Positions 17,746 to 26,307 of a stretch of DNA of 64,000 nt are shown one piece after another (the stretch's first letter is position 1; every line of letters starts with the position of its first letter). The translations under genes were made by a program, and so were the position numbers. The stretch lies in contig NZ_FWXR01000006.1 of assembly GCF_900176465.1 (NCBI RefSeq), positions 1-64,000 of the forward strand. Reading direction: 5' to 3'. The notes beneath the pieces were generated by a model. That model searched no databases, was not told where the DNA came from, and was given only the letters and a program-made list of their open reading frames with translations. The stretch comes from Fulvimarina manganoxydans (lineage in GTDB: Bacteria > Pseudomonadota > Alphaproteobacteria > Rhizobiales > Rhizobiaceae).

Positions 17746-18516
17746 ATGAGTTTGAAACTGTTCGATCTGACGGGCAGGCGCGCCCTTGTCACCGGGTCTT
17801 CGCAGGGGATCGGAGAGGCCCTGGCAAAAGGTCTGGCCGCAGCCGGCGCCGAAGTGATCCTGAACGGACGAGACCCCGACAAGCTCGCCAAGGCGGCCGA
17901 TGGGCTGCGCAAGGAGACCGGCCGCAGTGTCCATGAACTTGCCTTCGACGTGACCGACCACGCGGGCGTCCGATCTGCGATCGACGGCTTCGAGGCGAGC
18001 GTCGGGTCGATCGACATCCTGATCAACAATGCCGGCATGCAGCATCGCGGCGCGCTCGAAGAGTTTCCCGCCGAGGCCTTTGAAAGGCTTCTGCAGACCA
18101 ATATCGCCTCTGTCTTCCATGTGGGCCAAGCCGTGGCGCGCCACATGATCGGGCGCGGTAAGGGCAAGATCGTCAATATCTGCTCGGTGCAGACGGCCCT
18201 CGCTCGGCCCTCCATCGCCCCCTATACGGCGACCAAGGGCGCCGTCGCCAATCTGACCAAGGGCATGGCGACCGACTGGGCGAAATATGGCCTGCAATGC
18301 AATGGCCTTGCGCCCGGCTATTTCGAGACACCGCTCAATCAGGCGCTCGTCGACGATCCGAGCTTCACCGCATGGCTCGAAAAGCGCACCCCGGCCGGCC
18401 GCTGGGGCAAGGTGGAAGAACTGGTCGGAACCGCGATCTTCCTCTCCTCGGAGGCATCATCCTTCGTCAACGGCACGACCATCTTCGTCGATGGCGGCAT
18501 TACGGCGTCCCTATGA
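17746..18516 (+). CDS. idnO: Gluconate 5-dehydrogenase (SDR family)
   Basis: A 256-residue short-chain dehydrogenase that interconverts 5-ketogluconate and D-gluconate with NAD(P)H. The cofactor motif TGSSQGIGEA is at residues 16-25, NNAG at 94-97, and the catalytic Ser147, Tyr160 and Lys164 in NICSVQT and PYTATKGA. The open frame begins further upstream, but the ATG at 17746 has a GGAGACAAGG ribosome site and matches family length. Its stop overlaps the gluconokinase start by 4 bp, so the product gluconate feeds directly into the next step. Confidence 0.9.
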   Translation: MSLKLFDLTGRRALVTGSSQGIGEALAKGLAAAGAEVILNGRDPDKLAKAADGLRKETGRSVHELAFDVTDHAGVRSAIDGFEASVGSIDILINNAGMQHRGALEEFPAEAFERLLQTNIASVFHVGQAVARHMIGRGKGKIVNICSVQTALARPSIAPYTATKGAVANLTKGMATDWAKYGLQCNGLAPGYFETPLNQALVDDPSFTAWLEKRTPAGRWGKVEELVGTAIFLSSEASSFVNGTTIFVDGGITASL

Positions 18517-19013
18517 CGGGCCATCGGATCGTCGTCATGGGGGTCGCCGGCTGCGGCAAGAGCAGCGTCGCGTCCCTTCTCGCCAAGCGGATCGGCGGTC
18601 GCTATGTCGATGGCGACACGCTTCATTCCCAATCCAATATCGACAAGATGGCGGCTGGCACGCCTTTGACCGACGCCGATCGTTGGCCTTGGCTGGAGAC
18701 GGTCGGCGACGTCTTGAAGGATGAGGGGACGGTGATCGCTTGTTCGGCGCTGAAGCGCGCCTATCGCGACGTGATCCGAGAGCATGCCGGGGCCGAGGTG
18801 ACCTTCCTCTATCTCAAGGGAAGCCGCGATGTGCTGCTTGAGCGCATGGCGGCCCGCCAGCGCCATTTCATGCCGGTCTCGCTTCTCGACAGCCAGCTGG
18901 AAACCCTGGAAGAGCCAGGCCCGGACGAACATGCGATCACGATCGACATCGAACCGAGCGTGCCGGAAATCGTCGGCGAATTCGTGAAAATGCTCGAAGA
19001 GGGCAAGGCTTAA
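18513..19013 (+). CDS. gntK: Gluconokinase
   Basis: A 166-residue P-loop kinase of the GntK/IdnK type, phosphorylating gluconate to 6-phosphogluconate. The Walker A motif GVAGCGKSS is at residues 10-18, the substrate segment DGDTLHSQSNIDKMAAGTPL follows, and the lid helix region is RMAARQRHFMPVSLLDSQLE. It is translationally coupled to the preceding dehydrogenase (ATGA overlap). Its product is the substrate of the gnd-encoded enzyme across the divergent promoter, so the four genes make an idonate/gluconate to pentose phosphate route. Confidence 0.93.
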   Translation: MTGHRIVVMGVAGCGKSSVASLLAKRIGGRYVDGDTLHSQSNIDKMAAGTPLTDADRWPWLETVGDVLKDEGTVIACSALKRAYRDVIREHAGAEVTFLYLKGSRDVLLERMAARQRHFMPVSLLDSQLETLEEPGPDEHAITIDIEPSVPEIVGEFVKMLEEGKA

Positions 19014-19030
19014 GGTCGGCCTTTCGCGCC

Positions 19031-19057
19031 AGCGGGTGCCGGCGGTCGGTGCCCGCT
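19031..19057. terminator. Hairpin between convergent genes
   Basis: AGCGGG (19031-19036) and CCCGCT (19052-19057) form a GC-rich stem with a 15-base loop between gntK and the convergent secreted-protein gene. No T-run follows on either strand, so a terminator function is only suggested. Confidence 0.3.
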
Positions 19058-19064
19058 GCCCCCC

Positions 19065-20213
19065 TCAGTCGCCCGATCCGACGCCTTCGCCGCCCGGATC
19101 GACGAGGTCGGTGAGCAGAACCTCGACGTCGCTGTCATGGCCCGCTTTCACGTCGAAGGTGCGCTGATAGACCTTCTGCCGGTTGCGGGCGGAAATGACA
19201 TATTCGCCCTCGGCGAGCACCATCGAGGGGAAAGCGCCGACGCTTTCGCGCAGGACGTCGCCCGACATGGAGGTGATCGTCCAGGCCGTGTCGGCGATCG
19301 CTTCGCCGCCATGGTCGCGCACCAGCTTCATGGTCAGATAGGCAGCCCTGTGCTGGAGGGTCGCCTCGGTCAGCTTGCCGGCTTCCACCTTGATGTCGGC
19401 CTGGGTGCGCGCATTGACCGAGCCATAGGTCGAGACGACGTGATAGGTGCCGGCATTGAGGCGAACGACCTGGCCCGGCGGTACGTCGCTCGCCACCAAT
19501 TCGCGCTCGCCGTCCTGCGGTTCGGCGGTATAGATGTCGAAGCGCAGCCGCGACCGGTTGGCCGCCTCGCTCTTGGGCGCGATGGTGGCATCGAGCTTGA
19601 GGCCCCCGGCGCCGATCACCACGACCTCCTTCGAGCTGATGCCGGAGAAATCGATGCGCTTCACGACGCCGGAGCGGCCAAAGGCGGCATGGACGATATA
19701 GCCGCCCGCCGGCACGTCGAAGCTTGGGGTCGGCGCCTCGGACGTCGCGACGAGGAAGGGGCGCCCATCGAGCGAGGGAACCGCCGAGAACAGGCGCCAC
19801 AACACGCCGCCGGGAATCGGTTCGCCATCGGCGGTCAGCTTTGCTTCGAGCCGCAATTCAGCATTCGGCCGAAACTGTTGTGGGTCGAGCTTTCGCTGCG
19901 GCGCATAGGCGGGAAGGTTCGGCAGGTCGATCTCGGTCGAAAGACCGGGCAGCGCGCCCGGGCGTTCAGGCAGGGCGATCGGATCGAAGGAGCGCAGCGC
20001 TTTCAGCTGCGGCACGCCGACCTCCTCGGCCCGGGGGACGAGTTCGTTCGCTGAAGGGGAGACGTAGCTGCCGGGCTTTTCGTTACCGCGTCCGAAGACC
20101 TCGCCCATTCCGCGATCGAGAATCTGCGGGATCGGGATCGATTGGGTCGCCCCCGGTTCGATGCCAAGGACGAGTAACGCCGACATGATGAGGACGAGCC
20201 GAGCGCATCGCAT
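19065..20213 (-). CDS. Secreted protein with repeated beta-sandwich-like segments, function unknown
   Basis: A 382-residue protein with a signal peptide (MRCARLVLIMSALLVLGIEP, cleavage near GATQ). The mature part contains three to four related segments that each pair a phrase such as PAGGYIVHAAFG, NAGTYHVVSTYG or AEGEYVISARN with a following strand (VVVIGAGGLKLDATI, DIKVEAGKLTEATL, FDVKAGHDSDVEVLL). This resembles carboxypeptidase-regulatory or PEGA-like repeats. Upstream in-frame starts exist (20261, 20447), but 20213 gives an intact signal peptide and follows GGAAGGACC. The role is unknown; a periplasmic or envelope location is likely. Confidence 0.65.
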   Translation of the reverse strand: MRCARLVLIMSALLVLGIEPGATQSIPIPQILDRGMGEVFGRGNEKPGSYVSPSANELVPRAEEVGVPQLKALRSFDPIALPERPGALPGLSTEIDLPNLPAYAPQRKLDPQQFRPNAELRLEAKLTADGEPIPGGVLWRLFSAVPSLDGRPFLVATSEAPTPSFDVPAGGYIVHAAFGRSGVVKRIDFSGISSKEVVVIGAGGLKLDATIAPKSEAANRSRLRFDIYTAEPQDGERELVASDVPPGQVVRLNAGTYHVVSTYGSVNARTQADIKVEAGKLTEATLQHRAAYLTMKLVRDHGGEAIADTAWTITSMSGDVLRESVGAFPSMVLAEGEYVISARNRQKVYQRTFDVKAGHDSDVEVLLTDLVDPGGEGVGSGD

Positions 20214-20436
20214 CTCTCGTTCAGGTCCTTCCCTTGCCTTGACCACTGCCTGTTCGACCATCGCCTCGACGGTCTTGCACCACCCGAAGTTCGGCGCGCT
20301 ATGCGACCGGAGAATGGCATGATCGGGGCCGCGTCGCTTATATGCAGACTTGATGACGCTCCCTCGCGCGTTATAGCGCCAAGTGCGGTCGATCGACCAC
20401 ACCCCTTCCTGCCATTCTGCGAAGAAGGCCTTCCTC

Positions 20437-21033
20437 TTGTCCGACATTCTCCATTATCTCAAGACCCGCCGGTCGGTGGCGATCCCGTCTCTCGCCGCGC
20501 CGGCGCCCGAAGCGCAGGATCTCGAAGACATCCTGACCGTTGCCGCGCGTGTGCCCGATCACGGAAAGCTCGCCCCCTGGCGCTTCATCCTGATCCGAGG
20601 CGATGGCGCCGTTATCGCCGGCCGCCGTCTCGCCGATCTCGTCGAACGCCGGGAGGGCTCGCTCTCCGAGACCCGGCGGCGTGTCGAGGAGACCCGTTTC
20701 ACGCGGGCGCCGCTCGTCGTCGCGGTCGTCTCGACGGCGGCCGAGCACGTCAAGATCCCCGTCTGGGAACAGCAGCTCTCGGCCGGCGCCGTCTGTATGA
20801 ATTTGATCCACGCCGCCTATGCCAAGGGGTTCGGCGCCAATTGGGTCACCGAATGGGTGGCCTATGACGACGAGGCCAAGGCGATCCTCGCAATCGGGGA
20901 GGGCGAGGCAGTCGCCGGCTTCATTCATCTCGGACGCCCGACCGAAACCCTGTCGGATCGGCCCCGCCCGGCGCTCGCCGACGTGGTTCGTGAGATCGGC
21001 CCCGACGGCGAAGCGGGAGAGGCGACTCTATGA
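20437..21033 (+). CDS. Nitroreductase-family flavoprotein
   Basis: A 198-residue FMN-dependent NAD(P)H oxidoreductase. The N-terminal YLKTRRSVA and RVPDHGKLAPWRFILIRG are the FMN-binding signatures of the small nitroreductase subfamily, and GAVCMNLIHAAYAKGFGANW is the central helix. I place the start at a TTG (20437) preceded by GAAGAAGG at 8 bases, because it gives the family N-terminus; a GTG at 20383 would add 18 nonconserved residues. It overlaps the following flavin reductase gene by 4 bp, suggesting joint function in flavin or quinone redox chemistry. The native substrate is unknown. Confidence 0.85.
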   Translation: MSDILHYLKTRRSVAIPSLAAPAPEAQDLEDILTVAARVPDHGKLAPWRFILIRGDGAVIAGRRLADLVERREGSLSETRRRVEETRFTRAPLVVAVVSTAAEHVKIPVWEQQLSAGAVCMNLIHAAYAKGFGANWVTEWVAYDDEAKAILAIGEGEAVAGFIHLGRPTETLSDRPRPALADVVREIGPDGEAGEATL

Positions 21034-21653
21034 CCTTGTTCTGGACCACCGACACCAATGATCACGGCCTGCCGCACGACCCGTTCAAGGCGATCGTCTC
21101 GCCCCGGCCGATTGGCTGGATTTCGACGCGGGCTGCCGATGGGTCGGTCAATCTTGCGCCTTACAGTTTCTTCAACGCGATCAGTGACAATCCGAAACTC
21201 GTGATGTTCTCCTCCGCCGGCATGAAGGATGCCGCGAGTGCGGCGATCGAGGCCGGGGAATTCGTCTGCAATCTGGCGACCAAGGATCTGGCTCGCGCCC
21301 TCAACAAGACCTCGGCGCCGGCCCCGCGCGGCGTCAGCGAATTTCAGATCGCCGGCCTCACGGAAGCCGAATGCCGCATCGTCAAGGCGCCGCGCGTCGC
21401 CGAGAGCCCAGCCGCCCTCGAATGCGTCGTTACCGATCACTTCCATCCCAAGAGCCGGACCGGCCGTTCCGGCAATGTCGCCGTCATTGGGGAAGTGGTC
21501 GGCATCCATCTCGATGAACGGGTTCTGAAAGACGGCATGATCGATATGGCACTGGCGGCGCCGCTCTCGCGGCTCGGCTATCTCGACTATGCGGTCGCCG
21601 ACGACGTTTTCCAGATGCACCGACCCCGCAAGCCGGATGGCAGCGACGTCTGA
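21030..21653 (+). CDS. Flavin reductase domain protein (DIM6/NTAB family)
   Basis: A 207-residue FMN-binding split-barrel protein. DPFKAIVSPRPIGWISTR at residues 17-34 and the SFFNAISDNPKLVMFS segment are typical of the flavoredoxin-like branch of the flavin reductase family. The C-terminal PLSRLGYLDYAVAD loop is also typical. It is translationally coupled (ATGA) to the nitroreductase gene, implying that one may supply reduced flavin to the other. No oxygenase partner lies nearby. Confidence 0.85.
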   Translation: MTLFWTTDTNDHGLPHDPFKAIVSPRPIGWISTRAADGSVNLAPYSFFNAISDNPKLVMFSSAGMKDAASAAIEAGEFVCNLATKDLARALNKTSAPAPRGVSEFQIAGLTEAECRIVKAPRVAESPAALECVVTDHFHPKSRTGRSGNVAVIGEVVGIHLDERVLKDGMIDMALAAPLSRLGYLDYAVADDVFQMHRPRKPDGSDV

Positions 21654-21853
21654 CCCGAGCCGACGCTTTCGAGGTCGTGTCGAGCGATCGCCCTCGGCGA
21701 CCATCGTGCAGGGCCATCGAAGCGCGGGCCTCGGCGCTTTCTTGAAAATCTATGAAGCGCCGGGGTGATCGGTCGTCATGGTAAACCAAGCCTTAAGCCT
21801 TTTCGGGCCATTCTTCGGTCATGATGATAGGACCGGAAGAGCTGGAAGGGCCA

Positions 21854-23005
21854 ATGATCGTCGAGCGTTTCGTTTCATGGTGCGAGACCGCCTCCAGTAC
21901 ACAGCGTGTGCAGGGGACGAAGCTCCTGGTGCGTGCGCTGACCGAGGGGCGTGTGCCGGATGCCGAACGCAAGGCGGCGGATGAGGCGATGCTGCGGCTC
22001 GCGCAGGACCCGTCCACCGCCGTTCGCCGGGCCCTGGCCGAAGCGGTTGCCGAAACCGATTGCGCGTCTGACGCCGTCGTCTCGACGCTGGCCCGCGACG
22101 TCGACAGCGTGGCGGCACCGATCCTGGCCACTTCCCTGCGGATCGCGGACACTGATCTGATCGATCATTTCGCCGATGGAAGCGTCAGAACCCGCGCTGC
22201 GATCCTCGACCGCCCGCGCCTGTCCATTCGTCTCTGCGCTGCGATCGCAGAGCTTTCGACGCCTGATGAGGCGGCGAGACTTCTCGCCCATCCGGCTGCC
22301 CGGATCGCGGCGACCACGCTGGCGCGGCTAGCTGAGCGCCATGGCGACGCATCGGACGTTCGTGGCGGTCTTCTCGCCCGCGCCGATCTGCCCGTCGCCA
22401 CGCGGCAGACGCTCATTCTCGCGTCAGGCGAAGCGCTGCAATCCTGCGGTCTCGTCATTCACAGCCTCGGTCGCCAGAAAGCCCGACGCCTGACGGCGGA
22501 GGCCTGCGAAAAGGCGACCGCGATCCTCGCCGACTCGGCCGGGCCGCAGGAAAATGCGGCGCTGGTCGAGCATCTCCTGCAATCGGACCAGCTTTCGGTC
22601 GCGCTGCTTCTTCGCTTCGTCTGCGACGGTCAGCTCGATATCTTCTCCCATGCGTTGGCGCGGCTTGCCGGCGTCAGCGAGGCGCGGGTGCGCCCGATCC
22701 TGGCCGAGGGACGCGCACGGCCTTTTGCCTCCATCGCAGCCCGGGCGGGTCTGCCGGCCGATTGCGTGCCGCTCTTCGTCAGCGCGATCGAAATTTGGCG
22801 TGAGATCGCCGAGACCGGCGAGCCGGTGGCCGCCTCCCGCGTGCCGGAGCGGATGATGAACCGCCTTGCAAGGGGCGATGGGTCGTCAGCCGGGCCGGCC
22901 GGTCTGACCGCCGCCATGGCTTTTCTCCGCCAGCTCGCGCAGGGCGCATCGGCGCCGGTCTTCAAACGCACCGGCAGCGCCGGCGCGTTGGCTCAGGCGT
23001 CTTGA
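21854..23005 (+). CDS. DUF2336 domain protein
   Basis: A protein of about 383 residues made almost wholly of alpha-helical HEAT-like units, in the pattern of DUF2336, a family largely restricted to alphaproteobacteria. Short helical repeats such as RRALAEAVAETD, LLAHPAARIAATTLARLAE and RADLPVATRQTLILASGEAL recur. The ATG at 21854 follows GGAAGGG closely; an ATG at 21821 lacks a ribosome site. The function is unknown; members are sometimes associated with regulatory proteins. It is monocistronic. Confidence 0.75.
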   Translation: MIVERFVSWCETASSTQRVQGTKLLVRALTEGRVPDAERKAADEAMLRLAQDPSTAVRRALAEAVAETDCASDAVVSTLARDVDSVAAPILATSLRIADTDLIDHFADGSVRTRAAILDRPRLSIRLCAAIAELSTPDEAARLLAHPAARIAATTLARLAERHGDASDVRGGLLARADLPVATRQTLILASGEALQSCGLVIHSLGRQKARRLTAEACEKATAILADSAGPQENAALVEHLLQSDQLSVALLLRFVCDGQLDIFSHALARLAGVSEARVRPILAEGRARPFASIAARAGLPADCVPLFVSAIEIWREIAETGEPVAASRVPERMMNRLARGDGSSAGPAGLTAAMAFLRQLAQGASAPVFKRTGSAGALAQAS

Positions 23006-23048
23006 ACCCCGCAGCTTGAACACGTCTCGCGAACCGCGAGGCCTGTCG

Positions 23049-23822
23049 TCAGTAACGGAACTGTTCGGCGAGGATGCGCTCGTCCCAGCTATGCTCTTCG
23101 TCGAAGAGGATCCGGCAGCGATCCGACATGCTCTCGCGGATGGTCACGCGGCGCACCGATTTGACCTCTTGGGCGTCGGCGACCGCGTTGACCGGCCGCT
23201 TATGGGCTTCGAGCGTCACGATCTCGACCGTCTGGTGATTGGGCAGCAGCGCGCCGCGCCAGCGCCTCGGCCGGAAGGGCGAGACGGGGGTCAGGGCCAG
23301 CAAGGGGGCCTCGATCGGAATGATCGGTCCCTGGGCCGAGAGATTATAGGCGGTCGAGCCGGTGGGCGTTGCCACCATCACGCCGTCGCAGACGAGTTCC
23401 TCCAGCCGCAGCTTGCCGTCGACCCGAATTTCGAGACGCGCCGCCTGATAGGACTGGCGGAAGATCGAGACCTCGTTGATCGCCAAGGCTTCGCGGATTT
23501 CGCCATGCTCGTCCTCGGCGGTCATCGAGAGCGGATGGATCCAGTTCTCCACCGCCGCGGCCAGACGCTCGCGAAGACCCTCCTCCCGATATTCGTTCAT
23601 CAGGAAGCCGATCGTGCCGCGATTCATGCCGTAGATCGGGATACTGGAATTCATGAAGCGGTGCAGGATATGCAGCATGAACCCGTCGCCGCCGAGCGCG
23701 ACGACGACTTCCGCCTGGTTCGGATCTTCCTGCCCATAAAGGGCTTTCAGGCGATTGGCCGCCTCGGTGGCTCCGGGAGCCTCGCTCGCCAGGAAGCTGA
23801 TCGATCGCACCCGCTCGGACAT
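23049..23822 (-). CDS. nadK: NAD kinase
   Basis: A 257-residue enzyme that phosphorylates NAD to NADP with ATP. The GGDG motif is at residues 44-47 (VALGGDGFMLH), NEVSIFR and the strongly conserved TPTGSTAYNLSAQGP lie in the C-terminal domain, and the length fits the bacterial short form. The start at 23822 removes a nonconserved upstream extension. It is transcribed away from the tRNA-Thr locus and appears monocistronic. Confidence 0.92.
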   Translation of the reverse strand: MSERVRSISFLASEAPGATEAANRLKALYGQEDPNQAEVVVALGGDGFMLHILHRFMNSSIPIYGMNRGTIGFLMNEYREEGLRERLAAAVENWIHPLSMTAEDEHGEIREALAINEVSIFRQSYQAARLEIRVDGKLRLEELVCDGVMVATPTGSTAYNLSAQGPIIPIEAPLLALTPVSPFRPRRWRGALLPNHQTVEIVTLEAHKRPVNAVADAQEVKSVRRVTIRESMSDRCRILFDEEHSWDERILAEQFRY

Positions 23823-24085
23823 GGCCTCGCCTTCGCTTTTCTCCACCCCGCGCCCTCTTTCGAGGCGCTGTCCTGGACGGGTAGCATGTGGAGAGGCCTC
23901 GCGCATCGCCTCGTTCGTCAGGCTCTGCGCGAAGGACTCATGGAAGCGCGACGGCGAAAGCTCCGCAGCCGCATGATCCTGGGATCATAGGGTATCCGGC
24001 CGATCGGGCCGGTGCCCCATCGAAGCCGGCGCGGCCTTCAGCATGTTGAAATCAGCCATGGCGAAGCGACGAAACCGACTTCGTA

Positions 24086-24193
24086 TCAGTCGTCCTGATT
24101 GAGACCCGTCCAGGAATCGTAGAGATGAACGGTCAGGAGCACCAGGACAGGTGCCGCGACGAGGATGAGGACGATGATCAGTCCCGTGGACAT
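24086..24193 (-). CDS. Small single-pass membrane peptide (35 residues)
   Basis: An ATG at 24193 opens a 35-residue frame with one strongly hydrophobic helix (LIIVLILVAAPVLVLLTVHL) and an acidic tail, in the 380-bp gap between nadK and tRNA-Thr. No strong ribosome site precedes it, and the family is not recognised. The helix with a short polar tail is typical of bacterial small membrane proteins, but the call rests on coding pattern alone. Confidence 0.4.
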   Translation of the reverse strand: MSTGLIIVLILVAAPVLVLLTVHLYDSWTGLNQDD

Positions 24194-24370
24194 GGCAGGC
24201 TTTCGGCTGTGTGCGGGCTATGACGAACCAGGCTCGATCCTATGGTCGGGCAATGTGGCGTTTTTATCATGGCGAAGGGGCAAAGCCAAAAGGGCCGCGA
24301 ATCGAGGCGGAGAACTTCGCTCGATCGCGGTTGCAGCGGGTCGGCCGCTATAGTAGGACAACCGCCAGGC

Positions 24371-24445
24371 GCCGGCGTAGCACAGCGGTAGTGCAGCGGT
24401 TTTGTAAACCGAAGGTCGGGAGTTCGATCCTCTCCGCCGGCACCA
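24371..24445 (+). tRNA. tRNA-Thr (anticodon TGT)
   Basis: A 75-nt tRNA with an encoded CCA. The acceptor arm is GCCGGCG paired with CGCCGGC, the D-stem GCAC/GTGC, the anticodon TGT at 24403-24405 in loop TTTGTAA, and the T-loop TTCGATCC. It is the attachment site of the integrated element: its 3' part from the anticodon stem to the CCA lies within the 50-bp direct repeat, so integration leaves the gene intact. Confidence 0.95.
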
Positions 24446-24446
24446 T
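24397..24446 (+). repeat. attL: left copy of the 50-bp direct repeat
   Basis: Fifty bases identical to 41223-41272. They start in the anticodon stem of tRNA-Thr and end one base past CCA. The sequences diverge immediately on both sides of the repeat. Confidence 0.95.
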
Positions 24447-24483
24447 AAAAATCAACGGGTTAGACCGCATGTCCCCGTTTTTC

Positions 24484-24502
24484 ATGTCGCATTCATGTTG
24501 CA
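24484..24502. promoter_or_regulatory. Candidate integrase arm-type site, left end
   Basis: ATGTCGCATTCATGTTGCA lies 38 bp inside attL. It matches the reverse complement of 41168-41186 at 18 of 19 positions, and that site lies 37 bp inside attR, so the two are symmetric about the core in the circular form. Confidence 0.7.
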
Positions 24503-24552
24503 GAGACTTTCCTTGATTTGCAGGGGTTTCCCGGTAGTGTCGGCTACTCCAC

Positions 24553-24571
24553 GCGACATGGGATGCAACAT
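24553..24571. promoter_or_regulatory. Second candidate arm-type site, left end
   Basis: GCGACATGGGATGCAACAT is built from the same two modules as the other arm sites (GCGACAT and TGCAACAT) but in exchanged order, about 50 bp further into the element. It is weaker evidence than the symmetric pair. Confidence 0.45.
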
Positions 24572-24886
24572 GGCGCGGCACGGTGGCGCGGACTTGCCCC
24601 GCCGAGGGGTGAGCGGGATCCCCTACGGAGACAGCAACCATCAAGGAAATCCTGATGGTTGGGCATCGGAGATCGTCGATCTTTCGACTAAGGTGGTTCC
24701 ATTCCGAGTTCAGCGCCCGCTGAATAGGTCAGCCATGCAATATTTGCCGACGAACACTTTGGCATGACTTTGCTAGCTATCTTTCGTTTTCCTGGCGATT
24801 CAAATTCCTAAATCAAAAGATCATGCGACGGCGGGTCGCACAGGCGATCCGTTCTGGAGGCTCACTCAAAAACGGAGGATGAAACG

Positions 24887-25366
24887 TTGTCCAACGCCAG
24901 CCCTTCACCGCAAACGGTCTTCCCCGAAGCTGCACCAGGCGCCCTGATTCCCTCGCTCATCAGCATCACAAAAAGCAGCCGAGCGCTTCTTGATCTTCGA
25001 CTTCATGAAATTGGTCTCAACGCAGGTCAGGACCATCTTCTCATGGCGCTGGAGCCGAATGGCGATCCGGTCCTCGTGTCACATCTCGCTGACAAGGTAG
25101 GGGTGCGTGCGTCGACTGTATCGAAAATGCTCGATCGCTTGGAACATCGTGAGCTTGTCAGACGGGGCAACGACAAGAAGGATCGCCGGTACACGATGGT
25201 AACCCTTACCTCAAAAGGCCAGGCTGCCCGCAAAGACGTTCAAGAACTTTGGGAAGAAGTCGAGGCCTACATCTTCGCAAACTGTTCTGAAGACGCGGAC
25301 GATTTCCGACAAAATGCTGCTCAGCTCAACACGCTCCTAACCGAACGCCTTCGCCGCTTGCGATGA
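24887..25366 (+). CDS. MarR-family transcriptional regulator in the element
   Basis: A 159-residue winged-helix regulator. The core ALEPNGDPVLVSHLADKVGV and ASTVSKMLDRLEHRELVRRG gives the recognition helix, and NDKKDRRYTMVTLTSKG the wing with its Asp-Arg pair. The start is a TTG with GGAGG eight bases upstream. It is the first gene inside attL on the plus strand, opposite to the late operon, so it is likely cargo or a regulator specific to the lysogenic state. The ligand and targets are unknown. Confidence 0.85.
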   Translation: MSNASPSPQTVFPEAAPGALIPSLISITKSSRALLDLRLHEIGLNAGQDHLLMALEPNGDPVLVSHLADKVGVRASTVSKMLDRLEHRELVRRGNDKKDRRYTMVTLTSKGQAARKDVQELWEEVEAYIFANCSEDADDFRQNAAQLNTLLTERLRRLR

Positions 25367-25395
25367 ATTTGAGATTGCGAGCTTTGTTCGCTCCA

Positions 25396-25575
25396 TCATT
25401 CAGTTGGCGGCTCACACGCCGTGCGGAGGTCGCTGATTAGTTGGGTGATAGATTCTGCGTCGAGATCTCGGGAGATCGCCATGAGATCAGCGGCTGCCTC
25501 GAAATCGAGCCCCATTTTCATAAAACGACGGACGAGCGCAGTCATCTCCGCAAAGTCGGGCAGTTCCGCACTCAT
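25396..25575 (-). CDS. Small acidic protein (59 residues), unknown
   Basis: The minus strand encodes a 59-residue frame beginning MSAELPDFAEMTALVRRFMK and continuing with amphipathic helices (FEAAADLMAISRDLDAESI, TQLISDLRTACE). The composition is protein-like, but no family is recognised and the ribosome site is weak. It is convergent with the MarR gene, 29 bp apart. Confidence 0.45.
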   Translation of the reverse strand: MSAELPDFAEMTALVRRFMKMGLDFEAAADLMAISRDLDAESITQLISDLRTACEPPTE

Positions 25576-25727
25576 ACCGTTTCACCGGGAAATGTTTCGA
25601 TTTCGATCTATTAGCCCAGGAGCCTTATACAGAGCTATCTATCCCTTTGTCGGTTATGGGCAAATTTTGTGTGGTCGGCTTGGAGCGTTTGCGAGCGATT
25701 AATGGCGGGTAGCAGGAAGGTGGAAGC

Positions 25728-26180
25728 CTACGCCGCCTCCCCGGCCTCCAGAGCAGCCGACAGACGCGCATAGATCATTCCCCGTAAGGTATGCCGCACT
25801 GGCCACGGACGGCAGCGCACGGCCTCCAGGCGAAGCTCACGAAGGGGGATCGTGTCGAAGGCGTCGAGGAGAGCGCCGCCGGCATCGCGCCAGTCCGGCC
25901 GGGCGGCCAGGACGTCGGAGATGGCGAGAAGGGTCTCGCTCCAGAGCTCCTGTCGGTTCGCACCCGTTTCGCGCACGCATCGAATGACGAGGATGAGGTG
26001 AGGCTCGCCATGTTCGGCAACGATCGCCTTGATCGAGCTGCGGGCGTGGGTCTCGTTGGCCTCTCGGCGCCGCCATGTCGGAATGATCCTGATGCCGAGT
26101 TGATCGGCCAGGGTATCGAGCCGGCCTTTCGGACGGGTGCGCTTGAGGACCGGGGGAGTGGAGGCGATAAGGTTTTCCAT
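25728..26180 (-). CDS. Hypothetical protein of the element (150 residues)
   Basis: A 150-residue soluble protein with an ordered core (LADQLGIRIIPTWRRREANE, HGEPHLILVIRCVRETGANR, LWSETLLAISDVLAARPDW). I have seen no domain I can name. It is co-directional with the tail genes, but a plus-strand gene lies between them. It could be the last gene of the late region or an independent unit. Confidence 0.6.
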   Translation of the reverse strand: MENLIASTPPVLKRTRPKGRLDTLADQLGIRIIPTWRRREANETHARSSIKAIVAEHGEPHLILVIRCVRETGANRQELWSETLLAISDVLAARPDWRDAGGALLDAFDTIPLRELRLEAVRCRPWPVRHTLRGMIYARLSAALEAGEAA

Positions 26181-26307
26181 AGGATCAAGGCCTCATCGAT
26201 AGGAAACGCCGATCATCATTTAGCGTGAGGGACCCATTGCGCAAAGCGCTTTTCGACCATGTCGGCTGAACGTATGGTGTTCTGGCAACTGAAAGGATGA
26301 CGCGGCT

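Larger units (their letters stand above)
24447..24886. other. Left-end noncoding region of the element
   Basis: About 440 bp between attL and the MarR gene. It holds two integrase arm-like sites (24484-24502, 24553-24571). A 90-codon open frame across the region shows no recognisable product and overlaps those sites. GGAGG at 24875-24879 serves the TTG-initiated MarR gene. Confidence 0.5.

Noticed and set aside
24495-24767. A 90-codon frame just inside attL
   Set aside because: Crosses an integrase arm-like site and has no protein-like pattern.
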